Assembly: GCA_025201345.1 (NCBI GenBank)
Contig: JAIXMG010000016.1
Span: 1-64,000 of the forward strand
Source: Thamnidium elegans
Lineage: Eukaryota > Mucoromycota > Mucoromycetes > Mucorales > Mucoraceae
Direction of reading: 5' to 3'
DNA: 64,000 nucleotides
Shown here: positions 22,336-33,308 of the stretch, piece after piece
Numbering within the stretch: the stretch's first letter is position 1
Layout: every line of letters begins with the position of its first letter
Translations under genes and position numbers: made by a program
The notes under the pieces: generated by a model
What the model saw: only the letters and a program-made list of their open reading frames with translations
Database searches by the model: none
What the model was told of the DNA's origin: nothing

Positions 22336-24598
22336 TTAAAATTGAGGAGCATCATATAAATCATTCAGCTTTTGTCGTTTATGTTGTTGTTGTTGTTGCT
22401 GCTGCTGCTGCTGTTGTTGTTGTGCAGGGTGATACTTTTGTTGTACAGAAGAAGAAGATGATGACCAAACAAGTTTTCTATTATCAATAGGTTGCCAATA
22501 ACTTGAATCATTGTTTGTTGTTGTCGCTGTTGTTGTTGTAGCCGTTGCTGCTGCTGTTGTTGTCGCTGTTGTTGTAATTGCAGTAGGAATGGAAGAATTA
22601 TTTGTAGGCGAAGAAGAAGAAGAAGAAGAAGTAGATGGGGTATCAACAATGGTGTTATTAGTATTACTGGTCGGGTAAGTGTAATTAGAGGAACTTGAGT
22701 CTTCTAACAACGGAGTTATATTTGCTTGCGGAATTCCCAAGCCTCTGTGAATAATGACTTCATCTGTTTGTTGCCTTTGTATAATCTTTAGATGAGCACA
22801 ATGTTTTTCTAATATATCATATAATGTGTTTTTGGAAAATGGTTTTGGTAAAATATCATTCATACCAATACCAATATATTCCATGATATCATTATGTGTA
22901 AAATTAGATGTCATAGATACAATAGGTGTGTAAGCATCATAGCGTCGAATATTTCTGGTTGTTGCAATACCATCCATTTTAGGCATAACAATATCCTAAA
23001 AAGTGAAAGCCGATTAAATACGTATATACACATTACATATATAATTTTTTATAGTACCATTAGAATTAAATCATATTTTTCAATGCTCATTTTTTGTAGT
23101 GCTTCTAAGCCATCTTTTGCAAGATCAATTGAGCAGCCGATCATATTTAACATACGCCCGCTAACGTCTCGGTAAACAGAGTCATCATCCACGAGTAGTA
23201 CACGTGGGGGCGTTGTCCAGCTTGCCACCATTTTCTTTTTACCTTTATCTGTCTCGGAAGTAGGCACATGATCGGCTTTAATGATATTATTAATATCTTC
23301 TACTTTAAGACCTTCATTTGACGACGTATTAGTAGTAGCAGTAGTAGTAGCAGTATTAGTATCGTTGGTATTAGATGAAAGTCTACCAAGTGCTAAAAAT
23401 CTTAGACCATCTGAGGTTTTGATGGATGAGCCAATTATACTTCCTCCGTTTAATTGAGCAGCGGCAGCGGCTACTGATGCTGTATCAATCGAACTTTGTG
23501 GTGGAGATGGCAAAAATAGATCAGTTAAAATACTTTCAATAGGAATAGTCGATTGATCACTCCAGTTGTTTGTAGATGATGATGATGATGATATTGAAGG
23601 TGGTGGAGTAGATACCACAGACATATCTTCTATTTTAACGTGTGTTTGTACTAAACAAAAATTAACAAAAAATTTATACTAATAATAATATATTTTTCTT
23701 ATACCTTCTTCTGGTTGTGTCTTTACAGTTAGTTTCAAACATTCTTTAATGATTTCATCTTTTCTCTTTAGGCTTTGTTGAAATCCCGAAAGCTCGGCCA
23801 TAATCAGTTTATCTGTTTTATCCATATTACTTACAGTAGTCTCTAATTCGATTTGAGATTGTTTTAGTTGATAGACTTGAGATTGAAGGTTTTTAGTCAA
23901 CTTTCGAAGTTCAGCCAGTGCAGAAGATTCAGATTCGTTTAAGATGGGTGAATTAAGACTCGAATTAGCAGTGGTAGGTGAAGGCGTATCGGTATCCATA
24001 GCAACATCTATTTGTGAAGTCACCTTCTTTTTCTTTCCTGGTGTCTTTCTTTTGATCTCTTCCAACAAGTCTTTTCGATCTCTTTTAAAGTTACAGTGTT
24101 CGAATTCCCAGGTCTATTATAATATATTAGAAACAAAACAAAAACAAAAAAACTAAGAAAAAAAACGTACCTGATCTCCATATAACTTTTGACTTTCATC
24201 CGCGTTACTTCTTATCTTGTGGAAATCGTATTTATTTAATTGACGTACAAAACTGGCAAAGTTACAATGTTTAAAATGTTTTGGTAGAATTGACTTTGAA
24301 AATTCGTTGGTATCTTTTACTAGAAAAGTTGTGCCTGAAGGATCCCAACAAAATACGTCTTTAAAGGCTTTATTTTCAAGCATCCTATTTTTTTTTAATA
24401 TATAATATTAGATTCTGTATACATATATATAAGTGTATATGTGTGCGTATATCAGCTGATTTTTTTTTCTAACCGAAATAGTTTCTGTATAAAGTCAGGT
24501 ACAGCTGAATTACTTGATTCATTTTGGTTTTTATTGGAATTCTTCAAAACTTTTTTAGATGAGTTCGGTTTACTTGTAAAGTCTTTTGTTTCTTCCAT
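22336..24598 (-). CDS. SKN7: SKN7-type HSF / response-regulator transcription factor
   Basis: About five exons on the minus strand, start ATG at 24598, stop at 22336-22338. Order of parts: HSF-type DNA-binding domain ([42 protein letters not shown]), a basic linker, a coiled coil ([20 protein letters not shown]), a Ser/Thr-rich stretch, then a receiver domain with [14 protein letters not shown], the phospho-acceptor Asp of [15 protein letters not shown], and KPFSKNTL carrying the conserved Lys. The C-terminus is low-complexity with Thr/Ala runs and a tract of 14 Gln. Skn7 is the nuclear response regulator of oxidative and cell-wall/osmotic phosphorelay signalling. Intron 1 lies between the two halves of the DNA-binding domain. 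Confidence 0.93.
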
Positions 24599-24996
24599 TC
24601 TAATTCGTAACTTTTTTGTTTTTTTCGTTTTTTTTGTAAAAAAAAAATGTAATAAAACGAACAAGAAAATTTAAATATTATGTTAGAAAAAAAGAAAAGA
24701 AAAATAAGAGGAAAAAGGGAAGTACAAGAAAAAAAAAAACCTTTTTCTCACCTTTTTGAAATCTTACCTTACCTTATTTGGTAAATCAACGTCACTAAAG
24801 TGCATTTTTTTGTGTTAAAATTTCTGCAAAAGGTTTGAGTTGGTCCCCGCCTTCTCCTCCTCTCTTCTTCGTGTTTCTTTTATGTTGCTATGGTAACTCA
24901 AACAGTTTATCTCGGTGATCAAAAATATACCAGAGCAGAACAAGATTGTAAATTTAGTAGAAATACTCACGCACGTATCTATTGCTTTATACTGTC
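24599..24996. other. SKN7 upstream region
   Basis: Mostly A/T homopolymer-rich sequence, presumably the SKN7 promoter and 5' leader. No gene or specific site is recognised. Confidence 0.4.
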
Positions 24997-25103
24997 TTTC
25001 CGCCGTCAATTGGTCACTTTTTTTTTTTTTTTTTTTTTTTTGGAAAACTTGGTCGCTTTTTAAATTTCAATTGGTCACTTTTTTGAGCCTCAAATGGTCA
25101 CTT
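24997..25103 (+). repeat. Dispersed repeat block 1 (CAATTGGTCACTTTTTTGAGCC type)
   Basis: It contains two copies of the word (T)CAATTGGTCACTTTTT, the second followed by GAGCCTCAAATGGTCA, and begins CTTTCCGCCGTCAATTGG. The same arrangement with a few changes recurs at 25700-25767, about 700 bp downstream in the same orientation. A T run of about 22 nt interrupts this copy. Confidence 0.8.
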
Positions 25104-25699
25104 AATACATATGCAAATTATGATAGTTCTAAATTTTTTGATATATTGAATGATATTATGCCCAGTGTGAATAAATATTAGGATTGTTTCATCCAAAATA
25201 GGTTTAAACTTAGCATCTTGGAATCGGAAACCTATATATCCCTTTCATATAAATAACATTAAACACCACATGCGTGGTATAAAGATTGTAGTTGTTTACC
25301 GATGATTAAAACACAACTATTCCTTGCCCTTCTTTTTTTTATTATCATTGACCGGCGATCATTATACATTTAGTTATTCCGTGACAGGTCCTTTTATCGG
25401 ATGAATATAGGAATCGGACCATTGCTTACGTGTTACAACGGGATAAAAATCAACCCAAAAAAAAAAGAAGGGGATACCAGGTACCTAGTAGCGCAAAAAG
25501 ACTATATACTATTCGAATTAATGCATTAAACATTCTTTATTACGGAACCCCCAACCAAAAAAAGTATGTTTTTAAAACAATTAGGTTAATTCTGATTTCT
25601 TTTTTGAATTTAGATGGATGTTTCATAAGTATAAAAAAAACCCTTTTATACTTATTTTGTATCTATTTATATCCGATATTAAAATGATTCTTTAACTGC
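25104..25699. other. Spacer between the two repeat blocks
   Basis: About 600 bp of AT-rich DNA between two direct repeat blocks. Reading frames are short and lysine/isoleucine-rich by composition. Nothing is recognised. With the flanking direct repeats it could be the inside of a small element. Confidence 0.4.
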
Positions 25700-25767
25700 T
25701 TCTTTCCGTCGTCAATTGGACACTTTTGTGAGTCCCAATTGGTCACTTTTTTGAGCCTTAAATGGTC
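25700..25767 (+). repeat. Dispersed repeat block 2, interrupted by the inverted repeat
   Basis: It reads CTTTCCGTCGTCAATTGGAC... followed by CAATTGGTCACTTTTTTGAG and AAATGGTCA, parallel to block 1 at 24997-25103. Immediately after AAATGGTCA the large inverted repeat begins; similarity to block 1 (TTAATA) resumes right after it at 26525, so the inverted repeat sits inside this block. Confidence 0.8.
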
Positions 25768-26121
25768 ATAGAGGCGAACCGGAATTTTACATTTCGCGTT
25801 TTCTTCTTGCATAAAACAGGTCATAAACTAGGTTACGTTTTATTGCGATGGCAACACTGACTAAGAGTAAGTATTACAAAAAGGACGTTTTCCCACGTCT
25901 AATTCAACACTTCCTTTTTCTTCTTTTTCATAGAGCTTCAGCTTTACGCGAAAAATGAAAACCCCCCCCCATCTATGGCTGATTTTTTACAAGTAAAGAT
26001 GCAAAAAATCTTGTTTTTAGATTACATCGCCCAATATGCTACACCCAGCAGCGCAGAGAAGGCCGTAAAACTCAAATGCCAGAAAATTCGAAAAAATTTC
26101 TTGACCAGCAAGAATGCTTTT
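25768..26121 (+). repeat. Left arm of near-perfect 354-bp inverted repeat
   Basis: Base by base this arm is the reverse complement of 26169-26524, the only difference being nine C (25962-25970) against eleven G in the other arm. It starts ATAGAGGCGAACCGG. Inside are an ATG (25848), a plausible intron 25867-25933 (GTAAGT..CATAG) and an open frame continuing to the loop. Arm identity this high means the structure is very young, is kept identical by conversion, or is an assembly artefact. Confidence 0.95.
25848..26121 (+). pseudogene. Gene 5'-end fragment carried in the left arm
   Basis: The ATG at 25848 begins MATLTK, followed by a spliceable 67-nt intron (25867-25933). The joined frame continues KLQLYAKNENPPPSMADF and then LFLDYIAQYATPSSAEKAV up to the loop. 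Composition is protein-like and splicing keeps the frame, so this looks like the 5' end of a real gene. It stops being meaningful at the palindrome centre, where the second arm reads the same gene backwards. I do not recognise the protein; it could be host or transposon. The mirror copy in the right arm carries two extra G and is out of frame at that point. Confidence 0.5.
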
Positions 26122-26168
26122 TGGCGCGCTTTTGCTTGGATTAAGAGGAGATTCCAGTCTACGTCCTT
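26122..26168. other. 47-nt loop of the inverted repeat
   Basis: Unique spacer between the arms. Read on the minus strand out of the right arm it continues the arm's reading frame as KDVDWNLLLIQAKARQ, so loop plus right arm probably represents the original orientation and the left arm the inverted duplicate. Confidence 0.6.
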
Positions 26169-26524
26169 AAAAGCATTCTTGCTGGTCAAGAAATTTTTTC
26201 GAATTTTCTGGCATTTGAGTTTTACGGCCTTCTCTGCGCTGCTGGGTGTAGCATATTGGGCGATGTAATCTAAAAACAAGATTTTTTGCATCTTTACTTG
26301 TAAAAAATCAGCCATAGATGGGGGGGGGGGTTTTCATTTTTCGCGTAAAGCTGAAGCTCTATGAAAAAGAAGAAAAAGGAAGTGTTGAATTAGACGTGGG
26401 AAAACGTCCTTTTTGTAATACTTACTCTTAGTCAGTGTTGCCATCGCAATAAAACGTAACCTAGTTTATGACCTGTTTTATGCAAGAAGAAAACGCGAAA
26501 TGTAAAATTCCGGTTCGCCTCTAT
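26169..26524 (-). repeat. Right arm of near-perfect inverted repeat (356 bp)
   Basis: Reverse complement of 25768-26121 except for eleven G instead of nine. The outer end ...CCGGTTCGCCTC is followed by TA, and the left arm is preceded by TA, giving a possible TA target duplication around GAGGCG...CGCCTC. It carries the mirror copy of the gene fragment on the minus strand. Confidence 0.95.
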
Positions 26525-27402
26525 TAATAGACAAAGACAAGATTATAATGAAATGGTACTAATTCTAATACGACAAGATATATATTTGTGTTGTTTAGCT
26601 TTAAGGTATATATGTATAATAGCTTTTTCTGTTTTTCCAATATTGATATAGTATTTTGGATTAATTTACTGTTATTTACACTGTAGTTTCGTCATGCTAC
26701 AAGTTCCCTTAATTAAATACATGGTTTATGTTATAAAGTTTGCTTTATATTGTTACATGTATGATATATAGTTATAATCTTACGCAGCTTGAAGCTCTAT
26801 TATTTACATTTATTTTTATCACTCTCAGATAAAAGTTGTTTCTGGAGTGGGTGGTGTTGTTTGTTTGGTATGATGCGATATAATAATTATCTGGAAAATA
26901 CGCTCATGCTAATATCAATTTTAAACAACTATTAAAAGTTATTTTTTTATACCCATCGTAAATCCTAGTATTAAAAATTAGTTGACGTTTACACGTAAGT
27001 TTATAGTAGAAATATACAATGATGCACTATAAAATAGGCATTGAATTCATTCTTGACTAGTTCTAGTTAGGCTCTGTAATGTGAGTATCCGAAAGATTAA
27101 ACTCTTTAAAGATTATAATTTAGGGTTTTGTATGTATTTGAAATGTCATTTCATCGAATCGTAGGCTTTGGCTCTAGTAAGCTCAAACAAGTTTCGTATA
27201 CCTTTTGATTAAACCCTAAATAAAATAAAAAAATACGTCTGCATACATAATTCGATAAAGTAAAAGCTACTTCTTACATCATGAACCTACTCTTTTTAAG
27301 ACTGTTTAAAGCCCTGAGTTTCAATATAAAATAATAATGGTTGTGGAAAAGCCTAAAAGTGGAACTCTCTCTTTTTTTTTTACTCTTTAAAGCATCCTTA
27401 GT
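26525..27402. other. ARP5 upstream region
   Basis: About 0.9 kb of AT-rich intergenic DNA. The notable part is a pair of inverted telobox-like words, TTTAGGGTTTT at 27119-27129 and AAACCCTAAA at 27211-27220, ending about 180 bp before the ARP5 start. No gene is visible. Confidence 0.45.
27119..27220. promoter_or_regulatory. Inverted pair of telobox-like motifs
   Basis: TTTAGGGTTT and its exact reverse complement AAACCCTAAA lie 92 bp apart upstream of ARP5. Telobox words bind Myb/TRF-like or Rap1/Tbf1-like factors in several eukaryotes. Binding in this organism is inference. Confidence 0.3.
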
Positions 27403-28039
27403 ATGGTTGAAGCTAGTATTCCTCGCTACTATTCGCTCGAAGAAAAAGAATATGTTGCACCTTATTACAATATAAGAAATGATTATAAAAAATATCAATC
27501 AACAGATACTCCCATTGTCATTGATAATGGTATACATTTATAAAAAAGAACCACTTTTTTTTTATAAAATCATTAATCCTTGTTATTCTTTTTATAGGTT
27601 CTAATCAATGTAGAGCTGGTTGGTCTAATGAAAAAAGTCCTTCGAGTAAGTCCCTTTTTTATATATATAAGCGGGAAACGCGTATATTAACTTTTTTTTT
27701 AATAGTGATATTTGACAACGTTGTATCGAAATATAAAGACCGTAGATTGAATGAGAACGTGTTGGCTGTTGGTATGGATGCGTTAGCTGATCCTGCAGCT
27801 AAATCCAATGCACGTTCACCTTTTGATGGCAATGTCGTTTGCGATTTTGAGAAAATGGTAATTTTTTTTCTTTAAAAAAAACCATTATACCCTTTCTCTA
27901 ATCTTTTTTTGATATTTAGGAAAACATTCTAGATTATATTTTTGTTGTTCTCGGTATTAATACATCAAGTATTCATCATCCTATTCTATTAACAGAAGCA
28001 CCATGTGTACCTCAATATAGTCGTAGACGTAAAATATAT

Positions 28040-28093
<54 letters not shown>

Positions 28094-30118
28094 GATATTA
28101 TATATTTTGTTGACCCCCCCTTTTTTTTTGTAGATATGACTGAACTTTTATTTGAAGGATATAGAGCACCTTCTATTGCATACGGTATCGATTCACTTTT
28201 TAGTTATCATGCTAACGGAGGAACGATGGAGGATGGAGGTATTATTATATCTTCTGGAAATACAGCAACACATGTCATTCCTACATTAGGTGGGAAAGGC
28301 GTTTTATCTAAAACCAAACGGTAAAGTATAAAAAAAGATGGTAATAACTGTGAATTTTTATTTTAGTGGAATACAAAATCCAAAAAAAAACTAACATTTT
28401 GTAAAGTCTTGCTTATGGTGGAACTCAATCATCCGAATACATGTTAAAATTAATGCAACTCAAGTACCCAACTTTTCCTACAAAAATGTCTAGTGGACAA
28501 GCACAAGACCTAGTTAATCATCATGCGTTTGTTGCTAAAGACTATGAAGCTAATTTGAAGACTATTGAGAATAAGGATACGTTTCAAGATATTGATCGTA
28601 TTATTCAGTTTCCTTTTACTGCTCCAGTTATTGAGGAAAAAACAGTAGAGGAGTTAGCTAGACAAGCTGCTAAACGTGAAGAGAATTCAAAACGACTTCG
28701 TGAAGCTGCTGTCAAGTCTAGATTAGAAAAGCTGATTGTACGTGAGGAGCAAATGGAAGCGTTTACAAATTTAAAGAATTTGAAGGGCAGTATAAAAAAA
28801 GTAGAATGGATTGTAAAGTACATCTTTTGTTGTTGTTGTTGCTATGGAGTTTTATTTTATTTTTATTTTTATTAATCATTTATTTATACGTAGGCTCAAT
28901 TAAAGGAAGCAGGATTTAAGGATGAAGCAGATTTAGACGATACAATTAAACAATTGGATGTAGCCATTCAACGAGCCCGTAATAAAGAACTTGGCATTGA
29001 AGAAGTGGAGGAAAAAGAAGCACCTGTTTCCAACTTAATACATATTCCTGATGATCAATTAGATGAAGTTGAAAAGAAGGAAAAACGTAAACAAAAGTTA
29101 TTAAAGGCTAGTTACGATGCGCGTCAAAGAGCTAAAAAAGCAAAAGAAGAAGCTAGGTTAAGAGATATTGAGATGGCTCGTATCGAAGAACAAAAAAGAC
29201 GAGACGATCCAGTAAGCTGGGTAGCCGGTATTAAACAAAAGAGACAACATGTCATTGAAAGATTAAGGCAGAGAAAGAGACTTGCATCTGAATTGGCTGA
29301 TCGTAGATCTCGTGCTTCGCAACTTCGTATGAAGTCTATTGCTAATTTAGCTAGTGATGCACCTGTTGCGAAGCGTAGAAGAAAGGGTAATGATGAAGAT
29401 ACTTTTGGTCAAGATGATGATGATTGGGCTATTTACCGTGAGATTGTAAGTGAAGTTTTTTATTAAAAAAAGAATTACTTTTAGTATTTAACTTACCATT
29501 ATATATAAGAGCCGTGATGATGAATCAGATGAAGAAGAAGAGGATTTATCTGAATTAAATCAATACGAATCCTTATTATTGCAATATGACCCTGACTTTT
29601 TACCAGAACATTCTTATGAATCCATGTCATCACCCACCAACACATTAATGCATATTTTAGCTAGAGGCATGTATCCTCCTTACGATCCAACTGATATTGA
29701 ACAAAGTTATCAACTTCATGTAAACGTTGAACGTGCTAGAGTACCCGAAGTTCTATTTCAACCTAGTATTATTGGTCTTGATCAAGCTGGTTTAGTTGAA
29801 ACAGTGAATGATATTGTAAAGACTTTTGATATTAATCAAAGAGAAAAGTTGATGCAAAATATCTTTCTTACAGGTGGGTTTAGTCAGCTTCCTGGCCTCT
29901 CACAAAGAATTCATGGATCGCTGCAACCAATTTATCCAGTTCATACTAAGATTAAAGTCAAGAGAGCTAATGATCCTGTATTGGATGCTTGGAGAGGTGC
30001 TGCCATGTTTGCACAAGATCAATCTAAAACTCAGTATTTTATTACTAGAAGTGATTACGAAGAATATGGTTCAGAGTATATGAAGGAACATGGATTAGGA
30101 AACATTATTCAAAAATAA
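27403..30118 (+). CDS. ARP5: ARP5, INO80-complex actin-related protein
   Basis: At least eight exons; the first six are 27403-27529, 27598-27645, 27706-27857, 27920-28028, 28134-28320 and from 28410. It starts MVEASIPRYYSLEEKEYV. Actin-fold pieces are TPIVIDNGSNQCRAGW, GNVVCDFEKMENILDYIF, GIDSLFSYHANGG and NIFLTGGFSQLPGLSQRI. The Arp5-specific basic coiled-coil insertion is clear (RQRAKKAKEEARLRDIEMAR, DDPVSWVAGIKQKRQHVIER). The C-terminus WRGAAMFAQDQSKTQYFITR replaces the actin end. Arp5 with Ies6 couples INO80 ATPase activity to nucleosome sliding. Intron 4 (28029-28133) holds a run of 48 T. ARP4, another INO80 subunit, lies 5 kb upstream. Confidence 0.93.
28044..28091 (+). repeat. 48-nt poly(T) tract in ARP5 intron
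   Basis: Uninterrupted T48 inside the intron at 28029-28133, just upstream of a second C/T-rich stretch and the 3' splice site. It may act as an extended polypyrimidine tract; its length is likely to vary between isolates. Confidence 0.9.
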
Positions 30119-30306
30119 ATAAGGTCTTTTTTTTTTTTTTTTTTTATGTATGTGTATAGATATTTTTTTGATAGATTTCATATTAAAGAAAATAAAAAAT
30201 GGAAGAAAAAAGGAAGAAAAAAAAAAAAAAAAAAAAGAAGAAAAAAAAAGAGAGATATACAAATAAAAAAAAAATAAAAAAAAAGTGGTTAATATTACAT
30301 GTGGAT

Positions 30307-33300
30307 CTACCAAGCATCAAAAGGAAGCTGACTAGGTTTACTAATGGTAGCAATTCTAGGCGATTCACTCTTATTACTAGAACTACTAGCACTTAAACTA
30401 CTCTTTTCCTCTTCTTCAGTTACGGTAGACATGGAGATAGCCTGTAAGCGATTCAAGATGGGAGGTGAAAGTGGCGTAGGTGTTAATTCAATAAAATGAT
30501 CATTATTTAACGATGATCTATTATTGCTTGATATATTAAATATATCATCTGGTGCGTTATATCGATTATTATATAACATGGCATTGTTTTGTTGTGTCTT
30601 TGGTTGCGATGGCCCTTCGCATTCTAATTCACTCATTTTAAATACAAGTGAGTCATCATCATCCATTAAACTATTTGTTCTTCCTTGTCCACTTGAATTA
30701 ATATCAGTTGAATTATCTTGCATTATACTACTCCCTCCATCTGTATTACGTGATCGTTGAAGGTTATATAAATGTGGTTCTGATCCATCTGCTCCAACAT
30801 AATTTGTTAATCGACGGATAGGTGATTTAGGTCTAGGTTCCGATGATGGCGATGGTGGTGGAGGTGGTATGGCACTAACTTTTCCTAAAATACGATTGCT
30901 ATTACTTGCAGTAGCAGCGTTTCTTAAAATATGTAAATCTTGATGATGATGATCTTGTGGATAAGTAGAGTAAGCTGACATATCATTGGAGACATTAAAT
31001 TGATCATCATCATTGTCATCATCATCATCATTTTCAGATGATTGATTCCTAGCTATTCTTAATGGATTTTGTGGGTTTGTTAAAGAACGTAATTGAGGAT
31101 AACTGCGTGGAATGTGTACAGGAGAAGTAGACCTTTGTTCGGCATGTAACGGAGAAGGTATAATGGGTTGATAGGAACGTCCAGTAGAAGAAGTAGAGGA
31201 AACGGGTGATACGCCAGATACAGGATCTTGTTGTGCGGAAGAAGAAGAAGCGGCAGCGCCCAACATTATACTGGAGGATAACGATTCGGATAAAGAATTA
31301 TGAGTGTCTCTTAAATTTTGAAAGTGAGATAAGGCCATTTTTTTAGAAGATGCAATTACGCTACTAGTATCAGAGCCAGATGATAAATTTTGACCAGATG
31401 ATGATGATAATAGTTGTGTACTACCGCTTCTATTTTGAAATAACCGAAGTTCTTGATTTGAACCTACAAATCGAACAAAGTCCTCAAGGTCATCATCGTT
31501 TTCGGTCTTTAGATTAAATAGACTGTGTTCACTAGCACGAGAAGATCGTCTCATCATACTACCGCTCGATGGTGAATCTGTACGATTGTTTGGACTCGAT
31601 TTATATTTATCAAAACTGGATGAAAATTCAATTTTACGACCAAACGAACCACTATCGGTTACTCTGGTTCTTTCGGAATATTGTCTAGAACCAACTATTT
31701 ACACATACACGCACACGCACACACACACGCACACACACACACACATAAGAATTAATTTTAAGCACATAAAAATAAAATTATTAAACTTACAGGTTGATTC
31801 AGCTTGTGGTGAAGAAGCTAAAAACGGTGATTTAAAGGGTGATACGACATGAGGTACAGAAGAACGTCTAGCGCTTGAACTGGCTGAAGATAATCTTCTA
31901 CTAGTTGTTGTCGAAGCTGTTGTTGTCGTGTGAGGTCTTTGTTGAATTTCTCTAGGTAACGTACTTTGTGGTAGTGGTTGTGTTTCCTAAGCAAACAAAA
32001 CGGTTATTCGGTTTTTTTTTTATAAAGAATTAAACAATATAAAATATATACCATTCGGGTTGAATACATTGATACAGGCCTTGGTTTACTAGTATACTCC
32101 TGTTGATATTTAGCCATAGTTGGTGTAAAATACTGTTCATCCATATCAATAAATTGTGCACTAAGATCTCTTTCTGAATCCTCTACTTTAAATTCACAGT
32201 TACGACGATAACTTACGTTTAACTTGAAAGTACTAAAAAAAAAAGATAAACAAAAACAATTTAACCCAAAAAGAAAAAAAAACATTGAACCTTTTTTTTT
32301 TTTTTTTTTTTTTTTTACCCTATTGGTGTAACAATATCTGAAAAGTTGTATAGTTTTGTAGGCTTACGTGCATCATTTTCTAATATAGTTGAACCTATTA
32401 TACGTGTATATTAGTATTTGTTTGTTATGAATTTATATATTTATATTTACCTAATGCTATTTCATTACCAGATACGACAGCAGAAGAAAGTCGATAACCA
32501 ATAGATAAAGGATTTGAGTCACCGAGTTTATGTAGTTTACGAAATAATTCATGAGCAGGCAACATACGTACAAATGAATGTAATGCTCTAAAAAATACGA
32601 TGGAGCGTTTATATAAATTTGGCAAGTCTACATCAAAAGAAGGAAAAGGATGTCTAATGAATACGCACATAAAAAGGTTAATATGTATGTATATATATAT
32701 ATAATAAGATAATATAAATAACAAACTTTAAGGTTAATTCCCAAGATTCAATGACAATGCGATGCATATGAGCTTCAGTAGTTTTCGACTTTAATTCAAC
32801 ACAACTCCACCTCAAGTTATCGTCAGCAACTATAAGAGACTGGTTATGAGAAAGTTTTGAGGTATCAAGATAGATATCAATTATCATGGGTGGAGTTTCG
32901 TTATCTGTAGATTGAACCGCTAAATTTCTCCAATATTTCAAATCCTCCCGCAGAACTTCGATATCTTCTGTAGCTATATTAAACTAAATAAAAAATAAAA
33001 AACCCCTTTCTATGTGAATATTAACATATAAATCTAAACTTTATATTCCTTATATTTACCCATTTATTTATCTTTTTATTCGTTAAACTGTTTCGTTTTC
33101 CATAATAATTAGGTGTACACCGTCCCTGAACAATAATTTGTGCCGTTTTAGTATAAAAATTCTAGTTTAATTATTTATTAGTATTGCCATCTCATTAATA
33201 CATATATATATTCAAGCTTACTTGTATAATCTGATCTACTTTTGAATTACGCGTACTGGTAGATGGTCCACTGGGTGCAACCGAAGCTTGTTGTGAAGAC

Positions 33301-33308
33301 GATTGCAT
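30307..33308 (-). CDS. ATG13: ATG13, autophagy-initiation HORMA protein
   Basis: Multi-exon minus-strand gene from ATG 33308 (MQSSSQQASVAPSG) to TAG 30307-30309. The N-terminal third is a HORMA domain: VDQIIQ, AQIIVQGRC, WFNIATEDIEVLREDLKYWR, and the family signature YKRSIVFFRALHSFVRMLPA followed by ELFRKLHKLG. It then has TMAKYQQEYTSKPRPVS and a long disordered Ser/Asn/Asp-rich C-terminal region of about 500 residues, as in fungal Atg13, where it is phosphorylated by TORC1 and binds Atg1 and Atg17. It ends SQLPFDAW, a possible short binding motif. One intron contains a (CA)n tract (about 31703-31744). Confidence 0.9.

Noticed and set aside
22365..22649. Second open frame over the SKN7 C-terminus with Leu/Gln runs
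   Set aside because: Shadow of CAG/CAA and ACA/ACT repeats read in another frame.
25975..26315. Two mirror-image ORFs treated as independent genes
   Set aside because: They are the two arms of one palindrome read from opposite ends; beyond the centre each reads the other arm's antisense strand.
31703..31744. (CA)n run in ATG13
   Set aside because: Lies within an intron and is an ordinary microsatellite.
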